From positions 18,883 to 82,882 of the forward strand of contig JAGBBA010000064.1 of NCBI GenBank assembly GCA_017938695.1: a stretch of 64,000 nt of DNA. Reading direction: 5' to 3'. The notes beneath the pieces are model-generated. The model had not been told where the DNA came from and ran no database searches. It worked only from the letters and a program-made list of their open reading frames with translations. Of the stretch, positions 23,968-31,569 are shown one piece after another; positions within the stretch are counted from its first letter, which is position 1, and every line of letters starts with the position of its first letter. This DNA is from Clostridia bacterium (GTDB lineage Bacteria > Bacillota > Clostridia > Christensenellales > Aristaeellaceae). The translations under genes and the position numbers were made by a program.

Positions 23968-25419
23968 ATGTTATTGACCAAGGCAAATCAATCTCATTTT
24001 GTTGCAGCATGCGAGCTTTATCGAGCGGTCTGCGACGACATGGTCGCCCGGGGCGTGAACCAGTGGGTGTGGGGCGAATACCCCAACGAGGACTTTGTCC
24101 GCCAGGATATCGAGAAGAGCGAACTGTATGTGCTGGAGGGCGAAAACGGCCTGGATGCAGTGCTGTGCATCAACACCGTGCAGGACAAGGAATACGACGA
24201 GAAAAACTGGCTCTTCGGCGTGAAGCCCGGCAGCTTCCACCGCCTGGGCATCCGCCCCGGGGCCCAGGGCAAGGGCCTGGGCGCGAAGATCCTGGCCGAC
24301 GTGGAGGAGGTCATCCGCGCCCTGGGCTGCGACTGCCTGCGCATCGACACCTATTCCCCCAACGAGAACGCCCAGAAGCTTTACACCCGTTACGGCATGC
24401 GCCGGGTGGGCGAGGTGAAGTTCTGGCACCGGGAGCTGCCCTTCGTGTGCTTTGAAAAGCCCGTGACGGCGGATTGTCCCCTGCTGCCCCTGACCATGCA
24501 CCCGGCCTTCCGCGGCGGCGCGCTGACCCCCTGGGGCGGCGAAAAGCTGCGCACCGTGTACGGCAAGCCCATCGCTGACGTGCCCACCGGCGAAAGCCTG
24601 GAGGTCAGCTGCATCCCCGGCCTGGAATCCACCGACGACGAGGGCGTGAAGCTCACCGACCTTATCGCTAAGTATGGCGCGAAGTTTGCCGGCAAGTATG
24701 CGGAGGGCACCTTCCCCCTGCTGCTGAAGCTCATCGACGCCAGCGAGTCCCTGTCCGTGCAGGTGCATCCTGACGACAGCTACGCGGGTGCCAACGAGAA
24801 CGGCAAGCTGGGCAAGACCGAGGCCTGGCTGATCCTGGACGCTCCCGAGGGCAGCCAGCTGGTGTACGGCATCAAGCCCGGCACCGACCTGGACACCCTG
24901 CGCACCGCCTGCGAGGCCGGTGCCGCCGTGGAGCCCCTGCTCCGCCGCGTGAACGTGAAGCCCGGCGACGTGTGCTTTATCCCTGCTGGCTGCGTGCACG
25001 CCATCGGCGCAGGGATCATGCTGTACGAAATTCAGCAGTCCTCCGACGTGACCTACCGCTTCTACGACTGGGACCGCGTGGACGCCAAGGGCAACCGCCG
25101 CGAGCTGCATCTGCGCAAGGCCCTGGACGTGACCGACCTGAGCTTCTCCCTGGACCCCATTCCCGCGCCGGACGCCCCCATCGCCCGGGTGCTGGACGAG
25201 GAGTATTTCACCCTTGACCTGATGAAGGTGGACGGCCAGTGCCAGCTGCCTGCCATCGCCGATTTCGGCCTGCTCACCAGCCTGGAGGGCGACGTGACCC
25301 TGTGCTGGCAGGGCGCGGAGAAGCCCCTCAAAAAGGGCGAGAGCCTGTACATCCCTGCCGCCGCGCCGGAACTGGTGCTGAAGGGCAACGGCCGCGCCGC
25401 GCTGAGCATGGCACGGTGA
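23968..25419 (+). CDS. GNAT acetyltransferase fused to class I mannose-6-phosphate isomerase
   Basis: The 483-residue product has an N-terminal GNAT domain (1-160) with acetyl-CoA loop GIRPGAQGKGLGAKIL and the C-terminal NAQKLYTRYGMRRVGE segment. A complete ManA domain follows (165-483) with zinc-site motifs QVHPDD, KTEAW and CVHAIGAGIMLYEIQQSSD. ManA interconverts fructose-6-phosphate and mannose-6-phosphate and could feed GDP-mannose to the surface polysaccharide. The acetyl acceptor of the GNAT half is unknown. The start has GGGAGG at the right distance, and there is no internal ribosome site at the junction, so a true fusion is likely. The R1 repeat begins directly after its TGA. Confidence 0.88.
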   Translation: MLLTKANQSHFVAACELYRAVCDDMVARGVNQWVWGEYPNEDFVRQDIEKSELYVLEGENGLDAVLCINTVQDKEYDEKNWLFGVKPGSFHRLGIRPGAQGKGLGAKILADVEEVIRALGCDCLRIDTYSPNENAQKLYTRYGMRRVGEVKFWHRELPFVCFEKPVTADCPLLPLTMHPAFRGGALTPWGGEKLRTVYGKPIADVPTGESLEVSCIPGLESTDDEGVKLTDLIAKYGAKFAGKYAEGTFPLLLKLIDASESLSVQVHPDDSYAGANENGKLGKTEAWLILDAPEGSQLVYGIKPGTDLDTLRTACEAGAAVEPLLRRVNVKPGDVCFIPAGCVHAIGAGIMLYEIQQSSDVTYRFYDWDRVDAKGNRRELHLRKALDVTDLSFSLDPIPAPDAPIARVLDEEYFTLDLMKVDGQCQLPAIADFGLLTSLEGDVTLCWQGAEKPLKKGESLYIPAAAPELVLKGNGRAALSMAR

Positions 25420-25594
25420 CCAGAGGCTCTGCCTCTGGACTCCGCCCAAGGGGCTTTGCCCCTTGGGAATCCCCACGAAGGGCCCTTCGGCCCTTTCGAA
25501 ACCCCTTTGGGGAGAGTGAGGCTATGTGATCTCCGAGCGGGGGCGCGGCGCAGGGTCTTCGGCCCATTTCCTTCAGTCGCGCCGCGACGCGGGG
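25420..25594 (+). repeat. R1 composite palindromic repeat, copy A
   Basis: The unit begins at the first base after the TGA of the GNAT-ManA gene. It holds CCAGAGGC-tct-GCCTCTGG (25420-25438), CCCAAGGGGC-ttt-GCCCCTTGGG (25445-25467), a GAAGGGC/GCCCTTTC element and the R1 core ending in GCGCCGCGACGC (to 25591). It has no T-run typical of an intrinsic terminator. The gap 25420-25637 contains nothing else I can identify apart from the ribosome site of the next gene. Confidence 0.8.
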
Positions 25595-25637
25595 AACGGA
25601 GGGCTCCTTGGCTTGATTCCAGGAACGAACGGAGGGA

Positions 25638-26057
25638 ATGACCTTGACCTTTGGTCAGCGGCTTTATGAGCTGCGCAGGAGCAAGAATATTTCGCAGGAA
25701 GAGTTTGCCGAGCTGCTGGATGTGTCCCGGCAGTCCATCTCCAAATGGGAGAATGACAAAGCCTACCCTGAGATGACGCGGTTGCTCTTCATGAGCGATT
25801 ATTTCGACGTTTCGCTGGACTATCTGATGCGCGGCACGGAAGCACCCCAGAGCAAGCAAGAGGCAGACAAGAACTACGATGCAAAGGATTGGCTGCTTGT
25901 CTGGAATACCTTTGTTACCAATCTGTCCGCTGCCCAGAGGAAGCTGATGGCGGTTCTGTGCCTTCTGCTGGCTGGCGTTTGCCTGGCGGCGATCTTCAAC
26001 TTTATCTACGGGGCCGGTTATGAAATCGGCAAGTTCATTTATCACCTGAAAAACTAA
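25638..26057 (+). CDS. XRE-family regulator with C-terminal membrane helix
   Basis: The 139-residue product has an N-terminal helix-turn-helix (about 5-60), with NISQEEFAELLDVSRQSISKW as the recognition unit. A short linker and a hydrophobic helix (about 104-128) follow, then YEIGKFIYHLKN. Membrane-attached XRE proteins of this form occur in Clostridia and usually sense an envelope signal; the target promoter is unknown. The ATG at 25638 has GGAGGG 5 bases upstream. The C-terminal end is similar in sequence to the 40-residue protein encoded just downstream, which suggests a shared membrane partner or a duplicated segment. Confidence 0.85.
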   Translation: MTLTFGQRLYELRRSKNISQEEFAELLDVSRQSISKWENDKAYPEMTRLLFMSDYFDVSLDYLMRGTEAPQSKQEADKNYDAKDWLLVWNTFVTNLSAAQRKLMAVLCLLLAGVCLAAIFNFIYGAGYEIGKFIYHLKN

Positions 26058-26170
26058 GCAAAAGCCATCTGCAACCGCAAGTTTACACAGGTGCAACCCC
26101 GGTTTGATGGCGATTTCCCTGCCGTGATGCTATGCTGCCTGCATCACTTGACGAAGGGAGGTCGCTTGGT

Positions 26171-26293
26171 ATGAAAAAATTCTTTCAAGAGCGTACGCTG
26201 ATGCAAAAGGTGCTGATCTGTCTGCTGGGGATCCTGGCACTGTATCGTCTGGGCTACGGCATCGGCGAATTTCTGGGGCATATCGGCAGCTGA
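26171..26293 (+). CDS. Small single-helix membrane protein (40 aa), partner of the XRE regulator
   Basis: The ORF starts at ATG 26171, eight bases after GGGAGG, and ends at TGA 26293. The product has a basic N-terminus (MKKFFQERTLMQK), one hydrophobic helix and the ending YGIGEFLGHIGS. This echoes the end of the upstream XRE protein, YEIGKFIYHLKN (Y-x-I-G-[KE]-F pattern). The codon use and ribosome site are convincing despite the short length. It could form a heteromeric helix pair with the regulator. A non-coding reading is unlikely but possible. Confidence 0.65.
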   Translation: MKKFFQERTLMQKVLICLLGILALYRLGYGIGEFLGHIGS

Positions 26294-26332
26294 TTCATTC
26301 TTTAAGAAGCCGAACGAAGGAAGGTGAAGTTC

Positions 26333-26893
26333 ATGCGTTTGTTGTTTATCTTTGGTGCCCATGCCGCCGGAAAAATGACGGTAGGGCAGGCGGTGAGCCG
26401 CATCACGCCCATGAAGCTGTTTCATAACCATATGACCATCGAGCCGGTGATCGAGCTGTTCGGCAGCTATAACGGCGTGGCCACTCAGCGGCTCCGCCAG
26501 GTGGTCTTCGAGGAGTTTCTGAAAACCGATAACTACGGCCTGATCTTCACCTTCATTTGGGCGTTTGATTCTCAGTACGACTGGGACTATGTGGAGCAGA
26601 TCTCCAAGCTGTACCGGGAGGCCGGTGCCCAGGTGGATTATGTGGAGCTGATCGCGCCCCAGGAGCTCCGCCTGCAGCGCAACCGCACAGAAAATCGCCT
26701 GAAGGAAAAGCCCTCCAAGCGTGATGTGGAGCTGTCGGAGGCACGGCTGCTGGATGCGGAGAGCCACTACCGCTGCGTGTCCGAACCCGGCGAGGTGCCC
26801 TACGCCAATTATCTGCGGCTGGATAACAGCCAGCTTTCCCCGGAGGAAGCGGCGGAAATCATCGTGAAGCATTTCGGGTATGAGAGGAAATAA
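26333..26893 (+). CDS. P-loop NTPase/kinase-like protein
   Basis: The 186-residue product has a Walker A loop FGAHAAGKMTV near residues 5-14, right after a hydrophobic first strand. This is typical of small shikimate/adenylate-kinase-like P-loop proteins. It also carries NRTENRLKEKPSKRD, a basic lid-like segment with spaced Arg and Lys. Substrate and pathway are unknown. I chose ATG 26333 rather than the upstream GTG at 26324 because GGAAGGTGA lies at the proper distance. A hairpin terminator follows the TAA and overlaps the last codons of the convergent YwaF-like gene. Confidence 0.75.
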   Translation: MRLLFIFGAHAAGKMTVGQAVSRITPMKLFHNHMTIEPVIELFGSYNGVATQRLRQVVFEEFLKTDNYGLIFTFIWAFDSQYDWDYVEQISKLYREAGAQVDYVELIAPQELRLQRNRTENRLKEKPSKRDVELSEARLLDAESHYRCVSEPGEVPYANYLRLDNSQLSPEEAAEIIVKHFGYERK

Positions 26894-26895
26894 GC

Positions 26896-26927
26896 AAGAG
26901 GCTGGTCAGTGCGACCAGCCTCTTTTC
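26896..26927 (+). terminator. Intrinsic terminator of the P-loop gene
   Basis: AAGAGGCTGGTC (26896-26907) pairs with GACCAGCCTCTT around a 5-base loop and is followed by TTTT on the plus strand. Its left arm overlaps the stop codon of the minus-strand YwaF-like gene, so the two genes converge within the hairpin. Confidence 0.75.
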
Positions 26928-27589
26928 CGTTGCAGCAGGTATACGGTGCATCCCTCCGCCAGCAGCACCAGCACCGCCAGGGCGGCCAGCGTCAGCCGCC
27001 AGGCGGTTTGGCCCCACTGGTTCATCCAGGGGACGGGGGAGAAGTTCAGAAACAGGTAGTTGCCGCCGGTGAGGGCGTTCATCCCCAGGGCCACGCAGGC
27101 GGCCAGGGCCAGAAACCCCAGCGACCAGGCCGCACCCCAGGGCGAGGGCCGCCAGCCCAGGCTCAGGGGCAGCAGGGGTGCGAGAAACACGCAGCAGTGC
27201 ATCAGGTGGAAGGCCAGCTCGGTCACGCGGGGCCAGGGTGTTTCCAGCACGGCGGGGAAGAGCAGGGCCATCAGCGCGCCGGGCAGCCCCAGATACAGCG
27301 ACAGGTGCCGCAACAGCCTGCGGCGGCTGATGAGCATGGGCAGGGTGAACAGCCCCATCAGGCTGCACAGGTGCAGGGGCAGGGCGTTGCGCCAGTGGAG
27401 CTGGCCGCTGAAAAGCAGCACCGCCTCCTGCACGGCCATGGCCGCATAGGCTCCGCCGCCGACGGCCCAGCTCATGGCCAGGTAAAGCCGCTGTGCCGGG
27501 GGATTGCATCCGCACCGCCGCCACAGGACAATGCGCCGCAGGCCCATGCCCACGGCGGCACCAAGAACGATCAGCAGCGCGAATTGCAT
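26906..27589 (-). CDS. YwaF/TIGR02206-family membrane protein
   Basis: The 227-residue product has seven membrane segments. Key features are the WRNALPLHLCSLMGLF segment, matching the family's W-x-x-x-LPLHLC motif, and GMNALTGGNYLFL, matching the conserved G-x-NY motif near the end. The family is widespread in Firmicutes, and its biochemical role is unknown to me. The gene is 32 bases downstream of the GNAT gene on the minus strand and may be in one transcript with MATE-GNAT. GGAGGTGGATGG precedes the ATG. Confidence 0.75.
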   Translation of the reverse strand: MQFALLIVLGAAVGMGLRRIVLWRRCGCNPPAQRLYLAMSWAVGGGAYAAMAVQEAVLLFSGQLHWRNALPLHLCSLMGLFTLPMLISRRRLLRHLSLYLGLPGALMALLFPAVLETPWPRVTELAFHLMHCCVFLAPLLPLSLGWRPSPWGAAWSLGFLALAACVALGMNALTGGNYLFLNFSPVPWMNQWGQTAWRLTLAALAVLVLLAEGCTVYLLQRKRGWSH

Positions 27590-27621
27590 CCATCCACCTC
27601 CACGGGTGGATAGGGTGCGCG

Positions 27622-28161
27622 TTATGCCACAGGCTTATGCATGGCGGCAAACCGCTTTTCGCCCAGGAAAGCGGTCATCAGCTGCTGGTAATCCCCATAG
27701 GTGACAGGGGCGGTGGCCAGCATTTCGTACACCACGCCGCTCTCGCAAAGCTTGAATCCGGCGGGCTGATAACCGTTACGCAGGTAGAAGCTGCGGCGGC
27801 GCAGGCGCAGGGGCAGGTTGTCGCAGGGGGCGTCCGGGTCCTCGATGGCCAGCATCAGCCGCTTGCCTGTATGCCGCTGGGCCAGCTCCGCCAGGATGGA
27901 CGTGCCCCGGCCTGCGCCCCGCTGGGCGGCTTCCACCGCCAGGAAGAACACATACACCATGTCGGCATGGTGGACGAGGATGGTCAGACCCACGAAGGTC
28001 TTATCGTCGTACACGCCCAGGATCTCCCCTGCGCCCTTGCGGGCCTTGAGGGCAAGCAGCAACAGCGGCGGCCGTTCATTGGGCGGAAAGGCCTCGATAT
28101 ACAGCTTTTTCACCTGCCGGTAGCAGCGGCGGTTTTTCAGTGCGTTTTCAAACTGGATCAT
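27622..28161 (-). CDS. GNAT family N-acetyltransferase
   Basis: The 179-residue product has a GNAT fold. EAFPPNERPPLLLL is a motif of a common Firmicute GNAT subgroup, FFLAVEAAQRGAGRGTSIL forms strand 4 and the acetyl-CoA pyrophosphate loop (Q-R-G-x-G-x-G), and FYLRNGYQPAG is the C-terminal Y/N-G signature. It would transfer an acyl group to an unidentified amine. It overlaps the MATE gene stop by 4 bases, so the two are coupled, and it sits upstream of the YwaF-like gene. A role in drug modification paired with MATE efflux is possible but unproven. Confidence 0.85.
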   Translation of the reverse strand: MIQFENALKNRRCYRQVKKLYIEAFPPNERPPLLLLALKARKGAGEILGVYDDKTFVGLTILVHHADMVYVFFLAVEAAQRGAGRGTSILAELAQRHTGKRLMLAIEDPDAPCDNLPLRLRRRSFYLRNGYQPAGFKLCESGVVYEMLATAPVTYGDYQQLMTAFLGEKRFAAMHKPVA

Positions 28162-29543
28162 GCTTCAAAACCTGCTTTCTTGATGCACCTTTGCAGCCAG
28201 CCGCCCTTCCAGTAATACAAAAGGAACAGGCAGGAAGTCAGGCCCCAGGTGATGGGATAGCTCACCAGCACCGCCTGCATGGTGCCGATACCCGGCGCGA
28301 TGAACAGTAGCCACACCACGCGGATCAGGCACACGCCGCAAAGGGTGATCAGGGTGGGGATCAGGGAATCGCCTGCGCCGCGCACCGTGCCGGAGATGAT
28401 CTCGATGCACAGGTACAGCACATAGGTGGGCACCAACAGGCGCAGGATGTCCATGCCGTGGGCGATGACCACCGGGTCATCGGCAAAGAGGCGGTAGAGA
28501 TACTGGCCCACCAGCAGGTAGGCGGTGCTCAGCACAATGGTGGCCCCGAAGGCCATGCCCAGGCACACCTTGACGGACTTGCGCACCCGGTCGTACAGCT
28601 GGGCACCGAAGTTCTGCCCCACGAAGGTGGTAATGGACACGCCAAAGGCACTGACGATCATCCAGAACAGGCCGTCCAGCTTGCCATAGGCCGTCCAGGC
28701 GGCCAGCACATCGGTGCCGAAGGCGTTCATGGAGGACTGGATGATCACGTTGGACAGGGAGTACATCACGCTCTGCAAGCCGGCAGGCAGGCCGATGCGC
28801 AGAATACCCCGCATCAGCCTTGTGTGGATGCGGATCTGCCGCAGATGCAGCTGATAGCTATCGCGGCTGCGGCAAAGGGTGAGAATGACCAGCACGGCAC
28901 TCACCGCCTGGGAAAGGATGGTCGCCAGTGCTGCACCGGCCACGCCCATGTCAAGCCCCACCACCAGGATCACGTCCAGCACGATGTTGGTCATGCAGGC
29001 GGCGATGAGGAAATACAGCGGGCGGCGGGAATCGCCCACCGCGCGCAGGGAGGCAGAGCCGATATTATACAGTGCCGAGGGGATCATGCCGCCGAAATAG
29101 ATGCGGATGTAGGTCACGGCGTTGTCGAAGATCTCCGGGGGCGTGCCCATCCACCCAAGCAGCGTGGGGGAGAGAATGATGCCTGCAACCATCAGCACGG
29201 TACCAAAAAGAAGGCCCATGGCGATGTTGGTGTGCAGGGTGTCGCTCACGTCCTTGCCGTTGCGCGCGCCATAGACCTGGGAGAGCATGACGGTTGCGCC
29301 CGAGGACACACCCATAAAGAAGCCCACGATCAGGTTGATCAGACTGCCGGTGGCACCGCCCACGGCGGCCAGGGCCTCCTTGCCCACATACTTGCCCACG
29401 ATCATCGCATCGGCGGTGTTGTACATCTGCTGGAAGAACGATCCCAGCAGGATCGGGAAGAAAAAGATCAGCAGCTGTTTCCAGATCACGCCTTCGGTGA
29501 TGGAATTCTCTTCAATGGCCTCCCGGCGGCGGTTCCACGGCAT
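28158..29543 (-). CDS. MATE family efflux protein
   Basis: The 461-residue product has twelve membrane segments in two six-helix halves. The first half begins with a MATE-typical FFFPILLGSFFQQMYNTADAM segment followed by MIVGKYVGKEALAAVGG. Such proteins export cationic compounds with Na+ or H+. The ATG at 29543 follows AAAGGAG. Its own promoter (29583-29611) lies in a compact divergent region shared with the isomerase gene. It is translationally coupled to the downstream GNAT gene. Confidence 0.9.
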   Translation of the reverse strand: MPWNRRREAIEENSITEGVIWKQLLIFFFPILLGSFFQQMYNTADAMIVGKYVGKEALAAVGGATGSLINLIVGFFMGVSSGATVMLSQVYGARNGKDVSDTLHTNIAMGLLFGTVLMVAGIILSPTLLGWMGTPPEIFDNAVTYIRIYFGGMIPSALYNIGSASLRAVGDSRRPLYFLIAACMTNIVLDVILVVGLDMGVAGAALATILSQAVSAVLVILTLCRSRDSYQLHLRQIRIHTRLMRGILRIGLPAGLQSVMYSLSNVIIQSSMNAFGTDVLAAWTAYGKLDGLFWMIVSAFGVSITTFVGQNFGAQLYDRVRKSVKVCLGMAFGATIVLSTAYLLVGQYLYRLFADDPVVIAHGMDILRLLVPTYVLYLCIEIISGTVRGAGDSLIPTLITLCGVCLIRVVWLLFIAPGIGTMQAVLVSYPITWGLTSCLFLLYYWKGGWLQRCIKKAGFEA

Positions 29544-29582
29544 GGCGGCGGCTCTCCTTTGCGAAGAATGTTCTTAATTGTA

Positions 29583-29611
29583 GGTATAGCATAAAGGGGT
29601 GGGTTTGTCCA
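29583..29611 (-). promoter_or_regulatory. Promoter for the MATE-GNAT genes
   Basis: On the minus strand TGGACA (29606-29611) and the extended -10 TGCTATACC (TATACC at 29583-29588) are spaced by 17 bases. A short palindrome, AAGAATGTTCTT near 29562-29573, lies in the leader. Confidence 0.5.
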
Positions 29612-29657
29612 TAGGATCAAATGCGCAAAAAATGATTAACACGCTGTTAAGTTTGAG

Positions 29658-29686
29658 TTGACGAACGGCGAATTGCGTGATATTCT
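29658..29686 (+). promoter_or_regulatory. Promoter for the isomerase gene
   Basis: TTGACG (29658-29663) and TATTCT (29681-29686) are 17 bases apart, with TGA before the -10 forming an extended -10. The leader to 29740 is about 47 bases and includes the palindrome at 29701. Confidence 0.7.
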
Positions 29687-29700
29687 GTAGAAAGAAGATC

Positions 29701-29719
29701 TATGTTCGCCAAGAACATA
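29701..29719. promoter_or_regulatory. Perfect palindrome, likely operator
   Basis: TATGTTC and GAACATA are separated by 5 bases, just downstream of the predicted start site of the isomerase promoter. The position suits a repressor site. It is not a LexA box, because the order of half-sites is inverted. Confidence 0.45.
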
Positions 29720-29739
29720 TCTGTTAGGAGGTACATATT

Positions 29740-31224
29740 ATGCAGAACATTCCTGTGGTTAAGCTTGGCCTGGTGGCCGTGTCCCGCGACTGCTTCCCCA
29801 TCACCCTGAGCGAAAAGCGCCGTGCCGCTATCGCTGAGAAGTGCGGCCAGAAGAACCTGGAGATCGTTGAGATCAAGACCACCGTCGAAAACGAGAAGGA
29901 CATGCTCAAGGCTGTTGAAGAACTCAAGGCCAACGAGTGCAATGCCTGCGTGGTGTTCCTGGGCAACTTCGGCCCCGAGACCCCCGAGACCCTGATCGCC
30001 AAGTATTTCGACGGTCCCTGCATGTTCATTGCTGCTGCTGAAGGCGACGGCGACATGATCAACGGCCGCGGCGACGCCTATTGCGGCATGCTGAACTGCT
30101 CCTACAACCTGGGCATGCGTCACCTGAAGGGCTACATCCCCGAGTATCCCGTGGGCAACGCTGCTGAGCTGGCCGACAAGATCGCCGAGTTCGTGCCCAT
30201 CGCCCGCGCCATCATCGGCGTGAAGAACCTGAAGGTCATCACCTTCGGCCCCCGTCCCCAGGACTTCTTTGCCTGCAACGCCCCCATCAAGGGCCTGTAC
30301 GAGCTGGGCATCGAGATCGAAGAGAACTCCGAGCTGGATCTGCTGGTTTCCTACAAGGAGCATGCCAACGATCCCCGTATCCCCGCCATCTGCGCCGAAA
30401 TGGCCGCCGAAATGGGCGAGGGCAAGTACTACGAAGACCTGAACGCCCGCATGGCTCAGTTCGAACTGACCCTGCTGGATTGGGCTGAGAACCACAAGGG
30501 TGCCCGCAAGTATGTCGTGTTCGCCGACAAGTGCTGGCCCGCCTTCCCCTCTCAGTTCGGCTTCGAGCCCTGCTACGTCAACTCCCGTCTGGCTTCCCGC
30601 GGCATCCCGGTGGCCTGCGAAGTGGACATCTACGGTGCTGTTAGCGAGTACATCGGTGCCTGCCTGACCGGCGACGCCGTGACCCTGCTGGACATCAACA
30701 ACTCCGTGCCCGAGTACATCTACGACGCCGACATCAAGGGCAAGTTCGACTATCGTCTGACCGAGACCTTCATGGGCTTCCACTGCGGCAACACCCCCTC
30801 CTGCAAGATGTGCGCCGACCGTGCTGTGAAGTATCAGCTGATTCAGCACCGTGTGCTTGAGCCCGAAGGCTCCGAACCCGACATCTCCCGCGGCACCCTG
30901 GAAGGCGACATCGCTCCCAGCGACATCACCTTCTATCGCCTGCAGTGCGACTCCAACGGCGACCTGCGCTCCTACATCGCTCAGGGCGAGGTTCTGCCCG
31001 TGGCTACCCAGTCCTTCGGCGGCATCGGCATCTTTGCCATCAAGGAAATGGATCGCTTCTACCGTCACGTGCTGGTGCAGAAGGGCTATCCCCACCACGG
31101 TGCTGTGGCCTTCTCTCACTGCGCCAAGCAGCTGTTTGAGGTGCTGAAGTACCTGGGCGTGAAGGACATCGCCTACAACCAGCCCAAGTCCCTGCCCTAT
31201 CCCACGGAGAATCCCTGGGCCTAA
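29740..31224 (+). CDS. L-fucose/L-arabinose isomerase family protein
   Basis: The 494-residue product matches the FucI/AraA fold, with three alpha/beta domains. The middle and C-terminal parts hold LDINNSVPEY and MGFHCGNTPSCKM, the conserved H-x-G-N segment found in this superfamily, with a metal site shared with arabinose and fucose isomerases. The true substrate is uncertain, because several sugar-isomerase-like clades exist. Codon use is unusually biased toward preferred codons, which suggests strong expression. The GTTAGGAGGT ribosome site before the ATG is near optimal. It is monocistronic, between a promoter with operator and a strong terminator. Confidence 0.85.
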   Translation: MQNIPVVKLGLVAVSRDCFPITLSEKRRAAIAEKCGQKNLEIVEIKTTVENEKDMLKAVEELKANECNACVVFLGNFGPETPETLIAKYFDGPCMFIAAAEGDGDMINGRGDAYCGMLNCSYNLGMRHLKGYIPEYPVGNAAELADKIAEFVPIARAIIGVKNLKVITFGPRPQDFFACNAPIKGLYELGIEIEENSELDLLVSYKEHANDPRIPAICAEMAAEMGEGKYYEDLNARMAQFELTLLDWAENHKGARKYVVFADKCWPAFPSQFGFEPCYVNSRLASRGIPVACEVDIYGAVSEYIGACLTGDAVTLLDINNSVPEYIYDADIKGKFDYRLTETFMGFHCGNTPSCKMCADRAVKYQLIQHRVLEPEGSEPDISRGTLEGDIAPSDITFYRLQCDSNGDLRSYIAQGEVLPVATQSFGGIGIFAIKEMDRFYRHVLVQKGYPHHGAVAFSHCAKQLFEVLKYLGVKDIAYNQPKSLPYPTENPWA

Positions 31225-31237
31225 GGCGCTGCGCTTT

Positions 31238-31277
31238 CAAAAAGATGGCTTCTGAAGAAGCCATCTTTTTGAGTTTT
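31238..31277 (+). terminator. Intrinsic terminator of the isomerase gene
   Basis: CAAAAAGATGGCTTCT (31238-31252) pairs with its complement around a 3-base loop and runs into TTTTTGAGTTTTT. The stem is near perfect. Confidence 0.88.
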
Positions 31278-31280
31278 TGG

Positions 31281-31436
31281 CAGATTTGGACTGGTCGCTG
31301 CGCTCCCGGCCGTCCAAATCTGTAAGGTATGTTTCCGGCAGAGCCGGAAACGCCCCGCCCGCCCGGCAAAGCCGGGCGATACGATTACAGTCAGAGAGGC
31401 TGCGGCCTCTCCGACACCTCTCCGGAGGCGTGTCGA
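31281..31436. repeat. Array of five consecutive hairpins
   Basis: Five inverted repeats follow in 160 bases: CAGATTTGGAC/GTCCAAATCTG (31281-31322), GTTTCCGGC/GCCGGAAAC (31331-31351), GCCCGGC/GCCGGGC (31361-31377), AGAGGC/GCCTCT (31395-31410) and CGACACC/GG-c-GTGTCG (about 31412-31436). The rest of the 345-base gap to 31569 holds only the candidate promoter of the next gene. Confidence 0.75.
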
Positions 31437-31459
31437 AGCCCTTTTCGGCTCATGGCAAT

Positions 31460-31488
31460 TTGTCCATGAAAATTTGCAGAAATATACA
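31460..31488 (+). promoter_or_regulatory. Candidate promoter for the Na/Pi symporter gene
   Basis: TTGTCC (31460-31465) and TATACA (31483-31488) are spaced by 17 bases. Both boxes are 4 of 6, so the call is weak. The leader would be about 75 bases. Confidence 0.35.
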
Positions 31489-31569
31489 TTTACTTGCAGG
31501 AACAGGCATGATATCATTATCCCGTATAGTGAACAGGAAAAGAAGAAATATTGCGGAGGGATCGCAAGA

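Noticed and set aside
27622-29543. A drug-resistance island (MATE plus GNAT)
   Set aside because: Both are common single genes with the same base composition as their neighbours, and there is no mobile element next to them.
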